From the NCBI RefSeq assembly GCF_932526225.1, contig NC_064042.1:8838540-8902539 (forward strand): a DNA stretch of 64,000 bases, given 5' to 3'. Source of the stretch: Nematostella vectensis (taxonomy: Eukaryota; Cnidaria; Anthozoa; Actiniaria; Edwardsiidae). The notes below the pieces were generated by a model. That model ran no database searches and was not told the origin of the DNA. It saw only the letters and a list, made by a program, of their open reading frames with translations. Shown piece by piece: positions 13,338 through 24,645 of the stretch. A program made the translations under genes and the position numbers. Position 1 is the first letter of the stretch; each line of letters begins with the position of its first letter.

Positions 13338-13470
13338 CATCATCACCATCACTAACACTATTATCATCATCACCACCATAATCGTCGTCACCACCATAAT
13401 CATCACCACCATCATCACCATCACCATCACCAACACTACTATCATTACCACACAAATCATCAACTATCAT
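13090..13470. repeat. (CAT/CAC)n degenerate trinucleotide repeat
   Basis: Dense CAT, CAC and AAT-type triplets between the 5' end of the unrecognised gene and the 3' end of the SAM gene. It gives His-rich (+) and Val/Met-rich (-) shadow frames. Confidence 0.9.
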
Positions 13471-13499
13471 AATCGTCATCACTAACACCATAGTCATAT

Positions 13500-13615
13500 C
13501 AGCGGCGTAGCCAGGATTTTAAATAGGAGGGGGGCCCAAAACTGTATTTTAGATAATGTCTCATACATTTACTGTATTTTTGGCTGCCTGGGCTACCCCC
13601 CTGGCTACGCCCCTG
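13500..13615. mobile_element. 116-bp MITE with CAGnGGCGTAGCCAGG termini and CATAT target duplication
   Basis: The left terminus CAGCGGCGTAGCCAGG and the reverse complement of the right terminus, CAGGGGCGTAGCCAGG, differ at one of 16 positions. A perfect 5-bp direct repeat CATAT flanks it (13495-13499, 13616-13620). CAG-starting termini recall hAT elements, but hAT duplications are 8 bp, so superfamily is open. A related single end occurs at about 26334. Confidence 0.85.
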
Positions 13616-13644
13616 CATATCATCGTCTACCATTATCACCATCG

Positions 13645-16117
13645 TCATCGGTCCTGATATCTCAATTCACCTCGTAGCGTCTTGTTCTCCTTGCTGAGCT
13701 GTCTGATCTCTGCCTCCATCGCAGTCTTGATCTCTGCCTCTAGTTTTCCCCTCTCCCGGTACACATCTTGGATTTCGAGATTTGCTAGTCTCAGCTCCTC
13801 GTTCTCTGTGAATAATTTCGCTTTTTCTGTCTCTAAATCACTAATGCTGTCTTCAAGATGATCTACTCTGGATTTCAATTCGTCTTTCTCTTTGGTAAGT
13901 TGCCTTTTTGTTTCGTCTAGATATATAATTTTGTCTTCGAGACTTTTTGTCTTTGAATTCAGTTTCTCATAGTCGTCTTTAATCTAAGTAGGGAGAAGGA
14001 AGAGAATGTCAATCGCCTGGGTTCAGTGTAAAAACTAATAAGTAAAGAGAGGAAACCCCTTTTTTAAAAGCTTCACCTTGTTTGCCTGATCTAACTCGAG
14101 TTTTGCTTGTTTGAGTTGCTTTGTCAAATTATGAATTTCTTCGACTTGATTACCGAATTTCTCTGATTGGTCTAGCTGTTGTGTCGTGCTCTCTGATTGG
14201 CTGGGCTCTTTGTGGGTATTTTGTGATTGTTTTAACGCTTGTATTTGGTTCAGCTGTTGTGCCAACTCCCGCTTTGTATCGTCAAGTTGTTTTCTGAGTT
14301 TTGCGTTTTCTTCTGATAACATGGTCACCATTAGGGTCGCTCTGCTTGCTACTTCGTCTGCTCTCTCAGGCTCGCTCTCATCGCCATCTGCAACGGACAA
14401 ATAAATAATTGATGCAATAGTGTAATAAGTAGACCATTGAATTTAGGACCGTAGCAGGGGGTCGGCACTGGGGGCACGTTCCCCCCCTCCCTCAATATAT
14501 TTTTATGAAATTATAAGGAAATGACCAGTAGGGGCGTTGCCGTGCCCCACAAAATTTTCTTCATATTTGTGTATTGTGCCCCCCAATAGTGCCCCCAATA
14601 GTCTGCTAGATTCAGCAAGGTTCTCTTTGCTCGGTCTAAATGGGAGGTCTCAGGTAATGACTGCATTATTCCTGATCAAAAATTCATTTCCAACCTCAAG
14701 TCAAATGCCTCAAGTACTGCTTTTGCTTTATGTCACAAAAAATGTACACGGTGGGACATGCAAGAGAATGTGATTGGCTAGATAGTGCTTGAGTGACGTC
14801 TTCAATCTGATGTTTAAATAAAAAAATGGTAATTCAACAACCTTTTGAAGCTCGACATTTTCTATCAAGAAATCGCCAGAAATTACCTTGGGCGTCTTCG
14901 TAGTCATATTCGTCTGAATTATCGACTGGCAAAGACACGCTCTCGAAACACCGCTCTGTAAACATCCCATCAACCTCATCATTTGCGTCGTCTGCGAAGG
15001 TGACCTGAATCGTCGGGATGTCAGGATGTAAGGGAGTGACGTCATCACCTGCCGTTACTAGTGCCAGTTCCTTGCGACAAAGAAAGCTACACTCGGCCAA
15101 AAGAAGCACTCGGTCTTTGGCACTAGTTATTTTCAAGTCATCTGGAGGTAAAATATAACCAAAGAATTAGAAACAGCAGTCATCTCTCGCCTTAAGGGCC
15201 TCGTTATATCGGTCAAATATAACAGACACCTCGTTAAAACGGACATATAGTCATAAAAACTGATTATTTTGTGTGTAAAAAAGCTCTGTGGTCCTGTGAT
15301 GGTATGAGCGAGGGCTGTATCTAAAGAAGGATGCCCGTAAGGCGTTCCCAATCTCCTCTCTTGAAAACGGCTTCAGGCGAGGAAGCCAGTGCGAGGAATG
15401 AATCTTGCAAGGAGAAGGGGGGGGGGGTGGATGGAGGACTTGGTTCACACTTCATAAACCCGATTAAAAAACAAAAACAAAGGTATGGCTGATTAGGACT
15501 CTTTAAGGGAGTAAACTTTCCATATTATATTCGTCTTACCTAGAAGCTGTTCATCCATCTCCAGCAAAACTGGTCCCGTCACATACAGATCTGAGAAGAG
15601 AACAGAAAACCCATTTAGTCCATGATGTAATACTTTGAATAATATATTTAACTTCTTTTTAGAGCAAAAATGCGTATTCCATACAGTTTAGAGAAAATTA
15701 AATAAATACCCGAATAAGAAGATAAATGCAGACATTGAAAAGGGCAAAGATTTTGTAAAAATAATTTCAAATTAAACCATGATTTCATTAAGTTCTTGCC
15801 ACTTTGAATTTTAAAGCATTTCAAAATAGAAAAAAAAGTTTTCGGCATTGAATTTTCAAATGAATAAGAAGAGCTGGTTTGAACAAAGTGTGTTTGCGGT
15901 TAATGTAACGCAGTTTCAATATGAGACTTTAGATCTTTGTAGGATTATCTATATAAGCTTGATCATTTTATTTGCGCAAATACAGATACAAGAAGTACTC
16001 ACTTTGAAACCTTTTACAGTATTTTTCGAGTCCCAGCTGACTCAACCAATCATTGACATCCTCACAGCACCACTCCATGACAGAGTCAGGTCGCCTTCGT
16101 ACGAAGATCGTCGCCAT
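13645..16117 (-). CDS. SAM-domain plus coiled-coil protein
   Basis: Five exons in phase on the minus strand: 16117-16003, 15590-15540, 15141-14887, 14387-14077, 13983-13645, giving 356 residues. The start is ATG 16117; the frame upstream has no other ATG. Residues about 14-75 form a SAM domain split over three exons (MEWCCEDVNDWLSQLGLEKY, then YVTGPVLLEMDEQLLDDLKI, then SAKDRVLLLAE). An acidic Asp/Glu/Tyr-rich linker follows. Residues about 160-355 are coiled coil with heptads broken by a Gln/Ser-rich stretch (SQNTHKEPSQSES). SAM domains mediate protein-protein oligomerisation; this architecture suggests a scaffold, but I cannot assign an orthologue. A possible donor (CGAG|GTGAAT, about 13668) near the end means the terminal dozen residues could differ. 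The region upstream, 16118-16790, shows no gene. Confidence 0.75.
14446..14612. mobile_element. MITE copy 1 of the CCGTAGCAGG family, in a SAM-gene intron
   Basis: Begins GGACCGTAGCAGG and ends near AGTCTGCTAG. It shares the core ATTATAAGGAAATGACCAGT and the flanking GGGGCAC/GTGCCCC blocks with copies at 24091 and 61041. It lies in the intron between the third and fourth coding exons of the SAM gene. Confidence 0.8.
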
Positions 16118-16792
16118 CTTGTTTCTCGTGTCTCGATCTGTGTTGTGGGTTTTCAAAGATTTTAGCAGCTTATCCAAGCTGATTACACTATTGTATTTAT
16201 GCAAATCGTTAACAGCCTAGTTGTTGACCTAATTCAAAGCTCGTTGCACCGTCTGCACTTACGCTTTGTGAGGTGACAATGAGAGTAATTAGGGAATACC
16301 ACCCTCTTTCTCTAATGCTATTAGGAACGCGCTTTGTGTCGTAGTTGCATCGACAAAGAACGGAAACAAACATCACTGAGTGGTTCAATGTTTGTTAGGA
16401 GACGCCATCAGATATGAAAGTTATGTCGTTATGTGATAAATTCCGTGTGTGCGGAAGAAAGTGCCTTTTAAATACTCACACGAGAAAACTTCAATTCTGA
16501 AACAGGGCTATTCGTTTTTCTAAGTTCGAATTAATAGCACAAGGCCCAAGGCAAGATAACTCAAGTACGACACACGACAGTATTAAGACACGAAGACACG
16601 GCGACGACAAAGAGGAAGTGACCAAAATTGTTTATTTATTTTTCAATGTTTTCATACTTATGGCGCCCAATTCTAAACTGGTTACGATGAAATAAGAGTG
16701 TGTTATACTAAGAAATGCATAGGCCTTGGACCCTATATAGCTACAAAGAGAACAATTGATGATCTGGGTCGGGTATAGAAAGCAGGTTACAC

Positions 16793-16895
16793 TAAACCAG
16801 GGTTAAATATGGTTCTCAGACAATCAAATGCACTGATTGTTATTTTATTCCTGGGTTAGCGCTTACCTATTTCCTAGGAACCATGCCCTGGTTTA
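16793..16895. mobile_element. About 103-bp palindromic MITE
   Basis: Left end TAAACCAGGGTTAAATATGG pairs with right end GAACCATGCCCTGGTTTA; the arms match over about 18 bp with few mismatches. The interior also contains short self-complementary stretches (CAATCAAATG with CTGATTG). Confidence 0.65.
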
Positions 16896-17843
16896 AAGCG
16901 CGCACCCTCCCTTGCAAGATCGTGAAACTTTATTACCTGTCGCAGTTTAGAGACAACGACTGAAACGTATAAGACAGAATGCATTTCACATTTGGCATTT
17001 CCGATCTGCCTTTCGTTGCCTTCGTCACATCATCGTCGTAAAAGTTCAATTATATTTAGCTTGTGACAGGATGCACTTAGAAAAAGAACTTGCCATTTTT
17101 AGACCCACTAGTCCCCGTTAAAGCCAAAGACAACATATATTATTTCCAAAAGTCACTCGCTGAGGACAAGGTACTTATCTAAGTACACAGAGCATATGGG
17201 TGTTGTCACTGAATGCTACCATGCCGTACATTTTTGCGTCCACAAAAGCGCTCCTAAGTAATAGTCGTACCCCCTACCGACATATAGTGACAATCTTTAG
17301 AAATAGCCGTAGCCATAACCAATTCAGTTAAATTTGGTGTGAAAATAGCAAATAATGCTTTTCTATGTTATTATCTTGGCGCACCACTCCCAGCTTAAAA
17401 GCCTGGTTTCCATATTGTCGTAACAGTCGCAAGGGTCGTAACAGTCGTCTAGGGTTTGCCCCCCGAGGTGAACACGCGACTCGCGAAGGTTTTAGGTAAT
17501 GATCTTTTGTTCACTAGCCGCAGAATTCTGAAGGCGTGGCCCCTGTAACTGCCGATGGTGATCAGTTAACGGATGTACAATACACGTTATCGATAATAAT
17601 GATATATGTTATCAATAATAATGAACAGCAAGAGGTGTATTTACAGATATTTGATGTTTTCGGTTGTTCGCATTGACAGTTTCATATTCTAGCAGTTCTT
17701 TTAAAGAATGAGTTCTGATGAGTTATTCTAGCTGTGAGCCCCTTGCTATCAGCCCCAACATTGAAGCTGGCATGACGCCTTGAGCAGAAATGGTGGCGAT
17801 GTTTGAACGCCGTGCTGGGAGATCAACCCTTTCTCATACAAAT

Positions 17844-18024
17844 CAGTAGCGGATCTAGGGGGAGGGTTTAGGGGATTTAACCCCCCCCCCCACCACCACC
17901 ACCACCACCACCACCACCACCTTCTCACCACCACCACCATTGAGCTTTCAGAAAGTCATATCCCCCTTTATCACTGAGCTAGACCCCCCCCCCCCCCTTT
18001 AGCGAAAAGCTAGATCCGCCCCTG
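17844..18024. mobile_element. 181-bp MITE of the CAGnnGCGGATCTAG type with internal (CAC)n
   Basis: The left end CAGTAGCGGATCTAGGGGG and the reverse complement of the right end, CAGGGGCGGATCTAG, are closely related. C-runs and a (CAC)n tract at 17890-17940 fill the interior. Termini resemble those at 11179 and 13500. Confidence 0.75.
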
Positions 18025-19229
18025 AAAATTATTTTTGCTTATTTCGTTCACACACCAGAAATTTGGGTTCCCTGTGGATGGTTGGGATCAAGTTGTGTAG
18101 CGTATTGATTACATCAAAACAAAATCAGTTTAATTCTGTTCTTTCGTTATGGCAATCAGGTAACAGAACAACATTCTTGGTAAACCTCTATCTAAACTGT
18201 ACTCTCGTGCTGCTTAAAGCGAGGTTAACTTCCTGTTTCTTAGGGCCTTCGGCCTCGGTCAGTATTTTCAAGACCTCGGTCACGGTATTTCACGATACGG
18301 ACCTCCCAGCTGGTAAATAACATATAAAATAAGGAAAGGAATGTAACTACCATCTTATCCAATAAAAAAAGGAAAATAACTATCAAAGCCACAATAGGGC
18401 GGGGGTCAGAAAATAGTCATATAAGGAAATAAAGATACCCACCACCATAGCCATATAAGGTGCTATTATTCAACAAACACGACCACAAGTTGAGCCGACT
18501 CCAAGGGCGGTATTTCTGTGGTTTTGGAGAATAAATGACACAAATTCATTCTTCTCTTGTACAGTATGAAGGGCGTAAACTTCCGTGTAAATAAAGCTAG
18601 TATAAGCCACCATGCTTTGCCAACAGCACCAGCATTTTTGCTGGGTCAGAACGATGGTGGCTGTTTTCGCAGTTGTAAATTTAATCACGAAGGGAACAAT
18701 CGATATTGGTGTTCTTGGACATGAACTTACAACCGATTTCGCCAGGAAAATTGTTGATGCTTGCATAGGAATTTAAATCCCTACTGGTTTTTATGGGAAC
18801 TTTTCCGTGGCTTATGGGGCAATTATAGTGTATTTAAAATAAAAACAAGAAGTTACCTTAGGACAGTTGGGAAGAGTTTAGTTAATGATAGAAACAATCG
18901 ATTTGATAATCGCATTTTCTAAAAAAATAGAAGAGAAAAAGATAAATAAATAGAGGGGAAACAAGAAAGAAAGAACAACAGGAAAATCAACAACAACAAC
19001 TGGGCTGACGCTTCTTACCGTTTGGGATGACTAGTGTCAGTAGACTCGCCCCCCCTGCAGTCTCAAAATAAAATTGGCGATATGTCTTCCGATCCTGAGG
19101 ACAAACCAAATCAAATTATTGGTGTCAACCTTATGATGATGGTGATGAGAATGAGAATGATGATGGTGATGAGAATGGCAGCGGAGGCTATGGTTATGAT
19201 AAAGGATGTAGATAAAATTACTGATAGAT

Positions 19230-22200
19230 ATGAAATGTGGTGGCTACGATGATGATGACTATAATCATGACGGTGGCTATGATAATGACGACTATAATCA
19301 TGACGGTGGCTATGATGATGATGACTATAATCATGACGGTGGCTATGATGATGATGACTATAATCATGACGGTGGCTATGATAATGACTATAATCATGAC
19401 GGTGGCTATGATGATGATGACTAAAAATAATGACGGTGGCTATGATGGTGATGACTCTAATCATGACGGTGGCTATGATGATCATTACTATAATTATGAC
19501 GGTGGCTATGATGATGATGACTATAATCATGACGGTGGCTATGATGATGATGACTAAAAATAATGACGGTGGCTATGATGGTGATGACTCTAATCATGAC
19601 GGTGGCTATGATGATCATTACTATAATCATGACGGTGGCTATGATGATTATGACTATAATCATGAATGTGGCTGTGATGATGATGACTATAAGCATGACG
19701 TTGGCTATGATGGTGATGACTATAATCATGACTGTGGCTATGATGATCATGACTATAATCATGAATGTGGCTATGATGATCATGACTATAATCATGAATG
19801 TGGCTATGATGATGATGACTATAATCATGACGTTGGCTATAATAATGATGACTATAATTATGACGGTGGCTATGATGATGATGACTATAATCATGACGGT
19901 GGCTATGATGATGATGACTAAAAATAATGACGGTGGCTATGATGGTGATGACTCTAATCATGACGGTGGCTATGATGATCATTACTATAATTATGACGGT
20001 GGCTATGATGATGATGACTATAATCATGACGGTGGCTATGAGGTGATGACTATAATCATGACGGTGGCTATGATGATCATGACTATATTCATGACTGTGG
20101 CTATGATGATCATGACTATAATCATGAATGTGGCTATGATGATCATGACTATAATCATGACGTTGGCTATGATGATGATGACTATAATCATGACTGTTGC
20201 TATGATGATGATGACTCTAATCATGACGGTGGCTATGCCGGTGATGACTATAATCATGACGGTGACTATGATGATGATGATGACTATAATCATGACGGTG
20301 GCTATGATGATGATGACTATAAGCATGACGTTGGCTATGATGATGATGACTATAATCATGACGGTGGCTATGATGATGATGACTATAATCATGACTGTGG
20401 CTATGATGATGACTATAATCATGACGGTGGCTATGATGATTATGACTATATTCATGAATGTGGCTATGATGATCATGACTATAATCATGAATGTGGCTAT
20501 GATGATCATGACTATAATCATGACGTTGGCTATGATGATGATGACTATAATCATGACTGTTGCTATGATGATGATGACTATAATCATGACGTTGGCTATG
20601 ATGATGATGACTATAATCATGGTGGTGGCTATGATGATAATGACTATTATAATGACTGTGGCTATGATGATGATGACTATAATCATGACGTTGGCTATGA
20701 TGATGATGACTATAATCATGGTGGTGGCTATGATGATAATGACTATTATAATGACTGTGGCTATGATGATGATGACTATAATCATGACGTTGGCTATAAT
20801 GATGATGACTATAATCATGACGGTGGCTATGATGGTGATGACTATAATCATGACTTTGGCTATGATGATGATGACTATAATCATAACTGTGGCTATGATG
20901 ATCATGACTATAATCATGACGGTGGCTATGATGATGATGACTAAAATAATGACGGTGGCTATGATGGTGATGACTCTAATCATGACGGTGGCTATGATGA
21001 TTATTACTATAATTATGACGGTGGCTATGATGATGATGACTATAATCATGACGGTGGCTATGATGATGATGACTATAATCATGACAGTGGCTATGATGAT
21101 TATGACTATAATCATGAATGTGGCTATGCTGATGATGACTATAATCATGACGGTGGCTATGATAGTGATGACTTTAATCATGACGGTGGCTATGATGGTG
21201 ATGACTAAAATCATGACGGTGGCTATGCTGATCATGACTATAATCATGAATGTGACTATGATGATGATGACTATAAGCATGACGTTGGCTATGATGGTGA
21301 TGACTCTAATCATGACGGTGGCTATGATGGTGATGACTATAATCATGACGGTGACTATGATGATGATGATGACTATAATCATGACGGTGGCTATGATGAT
21401 GATTACTATAAGCATGACGTTGGCTATGATGATGATGACTATAATCATGACGGTGGCTATGATGATGATGACTATAATCATGACGGTGGCTATGATGATG
21501 ATGACTATAATCATGACGGTGGCTATGATAGTGATGATTTTAATCATGACGGTGGCTATGATGGTGATGACTAAAATCATGACGGTGGCTATGATGGTGA
21601 TGACTCTAATCATGAAGGTGGCTATGATGATCATGACTATAATCATGACGGTGGCTATGATGATGATGACTAAAAACAATGACGGTGGCTATGATGGTGA
21701 TGACTCTAATCATGACGGTGGCTATGATGATTATTACTATAATTATGACGGTGGCTATGATGATGATGACTATAATAATGACGGTGGCTATGATGATGAT
21801 GACTATAATCATAACAGTGGCTATGATGATTATGACTATAATCATGAATGTGGCTATGCTGATGATGACTATAATCATGACGGTGGCTATGATGATGATG
21901 ACTATAAGCATGACGTTGGCTATGATGGTGATGACTATAATCATGACGGTGGCTATGATGGTGATGACTCTAATCATGTCGGTGGCTATGATGGTGATGA
22001 CTATAATCATGACGGTGACTATGATGATGATGATTACTATAATCATGACGGTGGATATGATGATGATTACTATAAGCATGACGTTGGCTATGATGATGAT
22101 GACTATAATCATGACGGTGGCTATGATGATGATGACTATAATCATGACTGTGGCTATGATGATGACTATAATCATGACGGTAGCTATGATGATTATGAAT

Positions 22201-23530
22201 ATAATCATGAATATGGCTGTGATGATGATGACTATGAGCATGACGTTGGCTATGATGGTGATGACTATATTCATGACTGTGGCTATGATGATCATGACTA
22301 TAATCATGAATGTGGCTATGATGATCATGACTATAATCATGAATGTGACAATGATAATGATGACTATAAGCATGACGTTGGCTATGATGGTGATGACTCT
22401 AATCATGACGGTGGCTATGATGGTGATGACTATAATCATGACGGTGACTATGATGATGATGATGACTATAATCATGACGGTGGCTATAATAATGACTATA
22501 ATCATGACTGTGGCTATGATGATGACTATAATCATGACGGTGGCTATGATGATTATGACTATAATCATGAATGTGGCTGTGATGATGATGACTATAAGCA
22601 TGACGTTGGCTATGATGGTGATGACTATATTCATGACTGTGGCTATGATGATCATGACTATAATCATGAATGTGGCTATGATGATCATGACTATAATCAT
22701 GACGTTGGCTATGATGATGATGACTATAATCATGACTGTTGCTATGATGATGATGACTCTAATCATGACGGTGGCTATGCCGGTGATGACTATAATCATG
22801 ACGGTGACTATGATGATGATGATGATGACTATAATCATGACGGTGGCTATGATGATGATGACTATAAGCATGACGTTGGCTATGATGATGATGACTATAA
22901 TCATGACGGTGGCTATGATGATGATGACTAGAATCATGACTGTGGCTATGATGATGACTATAATCATGACGGTGGCTATGATGATTATGACTATATTCAT
23001 GAATGTGGCTATGATGATCATGACTATAATCATGAATGTGGCTATGATGATCATGACTATAATCATGACGTTGGCTATGATGATGATGACTATAATCATG
23101 ACTGTTGCTATGATGATGATGACTATAATCATGACGTTGGCTATGATGATGATGACTATAATCATGGTGGTGGCTATGATGATAATGACTATTATAATGA
23201 CTGTGGCTATGATGATGATGACTATAATCATGACGTTGGCTATGATGATGATGACTATAATCATGGTGGTGGCTATGATGATAATGACTATTATAATGAC
23301 TGTGGCTATGATGATGATGACTATAATCATGACGTTGGCTATAATGATGATGACTATAATCATGACGGTGGCTATGATGGTGATGACTATAATCATGACT
23401 TTGGCTATGATGATGATGACTATAATCATAACTGTGGCTATGATGATGATGACTATAATCATAACTGTGGCTATTATGATGATGACAATAAAAATGACGG
23501 TGGCTTTACCGATGATGACAATTCTTTGAG
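19230..23530. repeat. 4.3-kb minisatellite, about 30-bp GAT-rich unit, with internal duplication
   Basis: About 140 tandem copies of a unit like GACTATAATCATGACGGTGG followed by CTATGATGAT. Unit lengths are mostly 30 bp, with 27- and 33-bp variants, so nearly all are multiples of three. Consequently long frames stay open on both strands (over 1,100 codons on +, over 700 on -), translating to DDDDYNHDGGY-like or MTVAMMMMTII-like repeats. Composition, perfect periodicity, the absence of splice context and openness on both strands argue against coding. A block of about 850 bp at 20081-20940 recurs at about 22623-23470 (offset about 2.54 kb), marked by rare variants such as GGCTATGCCGG and CATGGTGGTGGC. 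Confidence 0.95.
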
Positions 23531-24090
23531 ATCTTTGACAGTAACCAATGAGAGATACCAAGTACGCTAAAATAACCGAAGGTATATGTACTTCACCGAC
23601 AAAAATAAAATACCACCTTTCTACACAAACACAACAAACGTCCATTCTACACAAACACAACAAATGTCCATGAGCTTTGATTTCAGAGAAAAGCGTGTCA
23701 GAGATTTGCAACATTTTTTTATCGATATATATTAAAATTAATGATATCATGATTAATCAAGGTATTATGTTCAACAAGTGCCTCCAGAAATTTCGGGTCA
23801 GATGCTTATTTCGTTTTCACTCATGTGTTCATGGCGCAAGCGCTTTGCATCTCTAAAATTGACAATTATGTTGAGCCTCATGTCCAAGGTTGTGCACGTT
23901 TTATTTTCTTGTTTTGGGCTTGTACAAGTTGTTATTTGCCACATTGGCCTTGTAGGGTTTTTTTTTTTTTTTTTTGAATTTCCACCCCCTCCCCCAACTT
24001 CTAATTGGTCCGTTCTATAGATGACCGGATGAGAAATCAGTTTGAAGGTAGGGATGAGATAAAACACCAAATTAGGAAGCTGTTTTCCCA

Positions 24091-24249
24091 GGGCCGTTAC
24101 AGGATGGGGCACTGGGACATGTGCCCCCCCCCCCCCCAATATTTTCCAAAATTATAAGGAAATGACCAGTAGGGGCGTGACTGTGCCCCAAAATATTTTC
24201 TTAATGTTTCTGTACTGTGCCCCCTCAATCTAACGTGGCCTGCTACGGC
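24091..24249. mobile_element. MITE copy 2 of the CCGTAGCAGG family (most complete)
   Basis: Left end GGGCCGTTACAGG and right end CCTGCTACGGC are inverted repeats. Inside, GGGGCAC and GTGCCCCC blocks bracket a core with ATTATAAGGAAATGACCAGT, which is also in the copies at 14446 and 61041. Length is about 159 bp. Confidence 0.85.
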
Positions 24250-24429
24250 TCTGTTTCCTATCCTATAAATTCCACATCGAGGAGCACATTGATGACCACG
24301 ATTGTCTAAAAATGGTTTATTGATTGTCATTGTATGTTAAAAACACTCAATTTGCTTTTTCTCCATTTTATACATCACCATATTCTATTGCCTGCACAAC
24401 ACCGTTTAAAACTGGCATCGTAACTTTTT

Positions 24430-24645
24430 CTACCACAGCACGCGGGGCGGAGATGAGCTTTGGAGACTACAGCCCCTCCACAGCACATATGGAAACTAGT
24501 ATCGTAGCTTCGCCTCCCGCAGCACGCCGGGCGGAGATGAGCTTTGGAAACTACAGCCCCTCCAAAGCACATTTTGAAATGCGCATCGTAGCCTTGTCTT
24601 CCGCAGCAAAACGGGCGAATGTTTCCAGCTTTGGAACGATCACAC
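24430..24645. repeat. 84-bp minisatellite, about 2.5 copies, open on both strands
   Basis: Two close copies and one diverged partial copy of an 84-bp unit containing GAGATGAGCTTTGGAGACTA and CAGCACGCCGGGCGGA. Because 84 is a multiple of three, the + strand (MSFGDYSPSTAHMETSIV) and the - strand (GGAVVSKAHLRPACCGRRSY) both stay open for more than 90 codons. No splice context or known domain supports coding. Confidence 0.75.

Larger units (their letters stand above)
16118..19230. other. Intergenic region without recognised genes
   Basis: No exon with a convincing splice context or domain was found. It contains two small inverted-repeat elements (16793-16895 and 17844-18024) and a GAT-rich lead-in at 19125-19200 to the large minisatellite. 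Confidence 0.6.

Noticed and set aside
13026..13463. Met/Val-rich and His-rich frames
   Set aside because: Products of the (CAT/CAC)n repeat.
19563..22931. 1,122-codon open frame (+) and 714-codon frame (-) in the minisatellite
   Set aside because: Both strands are open because units are multiples of three and lack stop triplets. No splice context, no domain, and several competing frames of equal length.
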